Positions 5,689 through 6,001 of a DNA stretch of 6,001 nt are shown here, piece by piece (position 1 is the first letter of the stretch; the number at the start of each line of letters is the position of its first letter). Location: the NCBI GenBank assembly GCA_009177205.1, contig WFMC01000105.1, forward strand, positions 1-6,001, read 5' to 3'. The notes under the pieces were generated by a model. That model worked only from the letters and a program-made list of their open reading frames with translations, was not told the origin of the DNA and searched no databases. The position numbers were made by a program, and so were the translations under genes. Source of the DNA: Bacteroidales bacterium (GTDB taxonomy: Bacteria > Bacteroidota > Bacteroidia > Bacteroidales > Muribaculaceae).

Positions 5689-6001
5689 ATGGAGACCACA
5701 GCAAAAAAAATTGCAGGTGAACTTTTGGGCATAAAAGCCGTTTTTTTGAGTCCTGAAAAGCCTTTTACATGGGCGAGCGGAATTAAAAGCCCGATATATT
5801 GCGACAACAGACTAATTTTGACCTCTCCCAAAGCCAGAAATGTTGTTGAAGGATCAATAGCTGAGAGTGTAAAAAAATATTATCCGGAAGCAGAAGTTTT
5901 GATGGGCACATCCACTGCAGGAATTGCACATGCAGCAATTGCGGCACATCTTTTGGATATGCCGATGGGTTATGTCAGAGGAAGTGCGAAAGATCACGGG
6001 C
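5689..6001 (+). CDS. pyrE: Orotate phosphoribosyltransferase, 3' end beyond window
   Basis: The first 104 codons of an enzyme that joins orotate to PRPP to make OMP, the substrate of the PyrF encoded just upstream. Seen are the N-terminal AKKIAGELLGIKAVFL helix-strand, the orotate/PRPP-contacting F27-T-W-A-S-G-I-K-S-P-I-Y segment, the M72-G-T-S-T-A-G-I region, and the start of the catalytic loop Y95-V-R-G-S-A-K-D-H-G. Within that loop R97, K101, H103 and G104 match the PRPP-binding R-x3-K-x-H-G pattern; the Lys that follows this Arg in E. coli is Gly98 here. Full-length members are about 200-220 residues, so roughly half is missing to the right. The gene starts 23 nt after pyrF, with only a weak AAGAGA upstream. 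Frame and motifs make the identification secure despite truncation. Confidence 0.95.
   Translation, partial: METTAKKIAGELLGIKAVFLSPEKPFTWASGIKSPIYCDNRLILTSPKARNVVEGSIAESVKKYYPEAEVLMGTSTAGIAHAAIAAHLLDMPMGYVRGSAKDHG

Noticed and set aside
5519..5831. Minus-strand ORFs across the pyrF-pyrE junction
   Set aside because: They run antisense to both genes and across their junction with no recognisable motif.
1..6001. tRNA or rRNA genes, CRISPR arrays, insertion sequences, attachment sites
   Set aside because: I saw no cloverleaf, no regularly spaced repeats, no transposase-like frame and no terminal inverted repeats with target duplications.

Overview
The window looks like a piece of an AT-rich Bacteroidetes (probably Bacteroidales) chromosome. 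The evidence is near-consensus Bacteroidetes promoters (TTTG, 19-20 bp, TAnnTTTG), A-rich starts mostly without Shine-Dalgarno sequences, and a small NlpE-type lipoprotein of the kind common in that phylum. Genus cannot be fixed from the sequence alone.

Layout. Positions 1-25 may hold the first codons of a leftward gene, with a leftward promoter at 61-91. Positions 92-285 are non-coding and contain one AT-rich hairpin. A SpoU/TrmH-family RNA 2'-O-methyltransferase runs leftward (1083-286), and its promoter lies so close to its ATG that the mRNA may be leaderless. A 96-bp divergent spacer separates it from a rightward NlpE-like lipoprotein gene (1180-1677), which ends in a strong intrinsic terminator (1702-1747). 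A 225-bp regulatory region follows (1748-1972). From 1973 to the right edge runs a compact de novo pyrimidine operon, pyrC-pyrK-pyrD-pyrF-pyrE, with pyrE cut by the window end.

How the genes work together. PyrC closes carbamoyl-aspartate to dihydroorotate. PyrD with PyrK (class 1B, NAD-linked, [2Fe-2S]) oxidises it to orotate. PyrE adds phosphoribosyl to give OMP, and PyrF decarboxylates OMP to UMP. The first two pathway steps (carAB, pyrB) are not in this window.

The most interesting part is the pyr leader. It combines a promoter whose -33 box lies inside a 7-2-7 palindrome, a 15-codon ORF, and an 18-bp hairpin with a U-rich tail. The ORF's last codons and stop sit in the left arm of that hairpin. 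The arrangement resembles the translation-coupled, UTP-responsive attenuation of enterobacterial pyrBI and pyrE, but in a different phylum. The five Pyr proteins also look more like Firmicutes versions than the usual Bacteroides ones, which suggests transfer of the cluster with a locally built control region. Both ideas are inferences from reading the sequence; no database search was possible.
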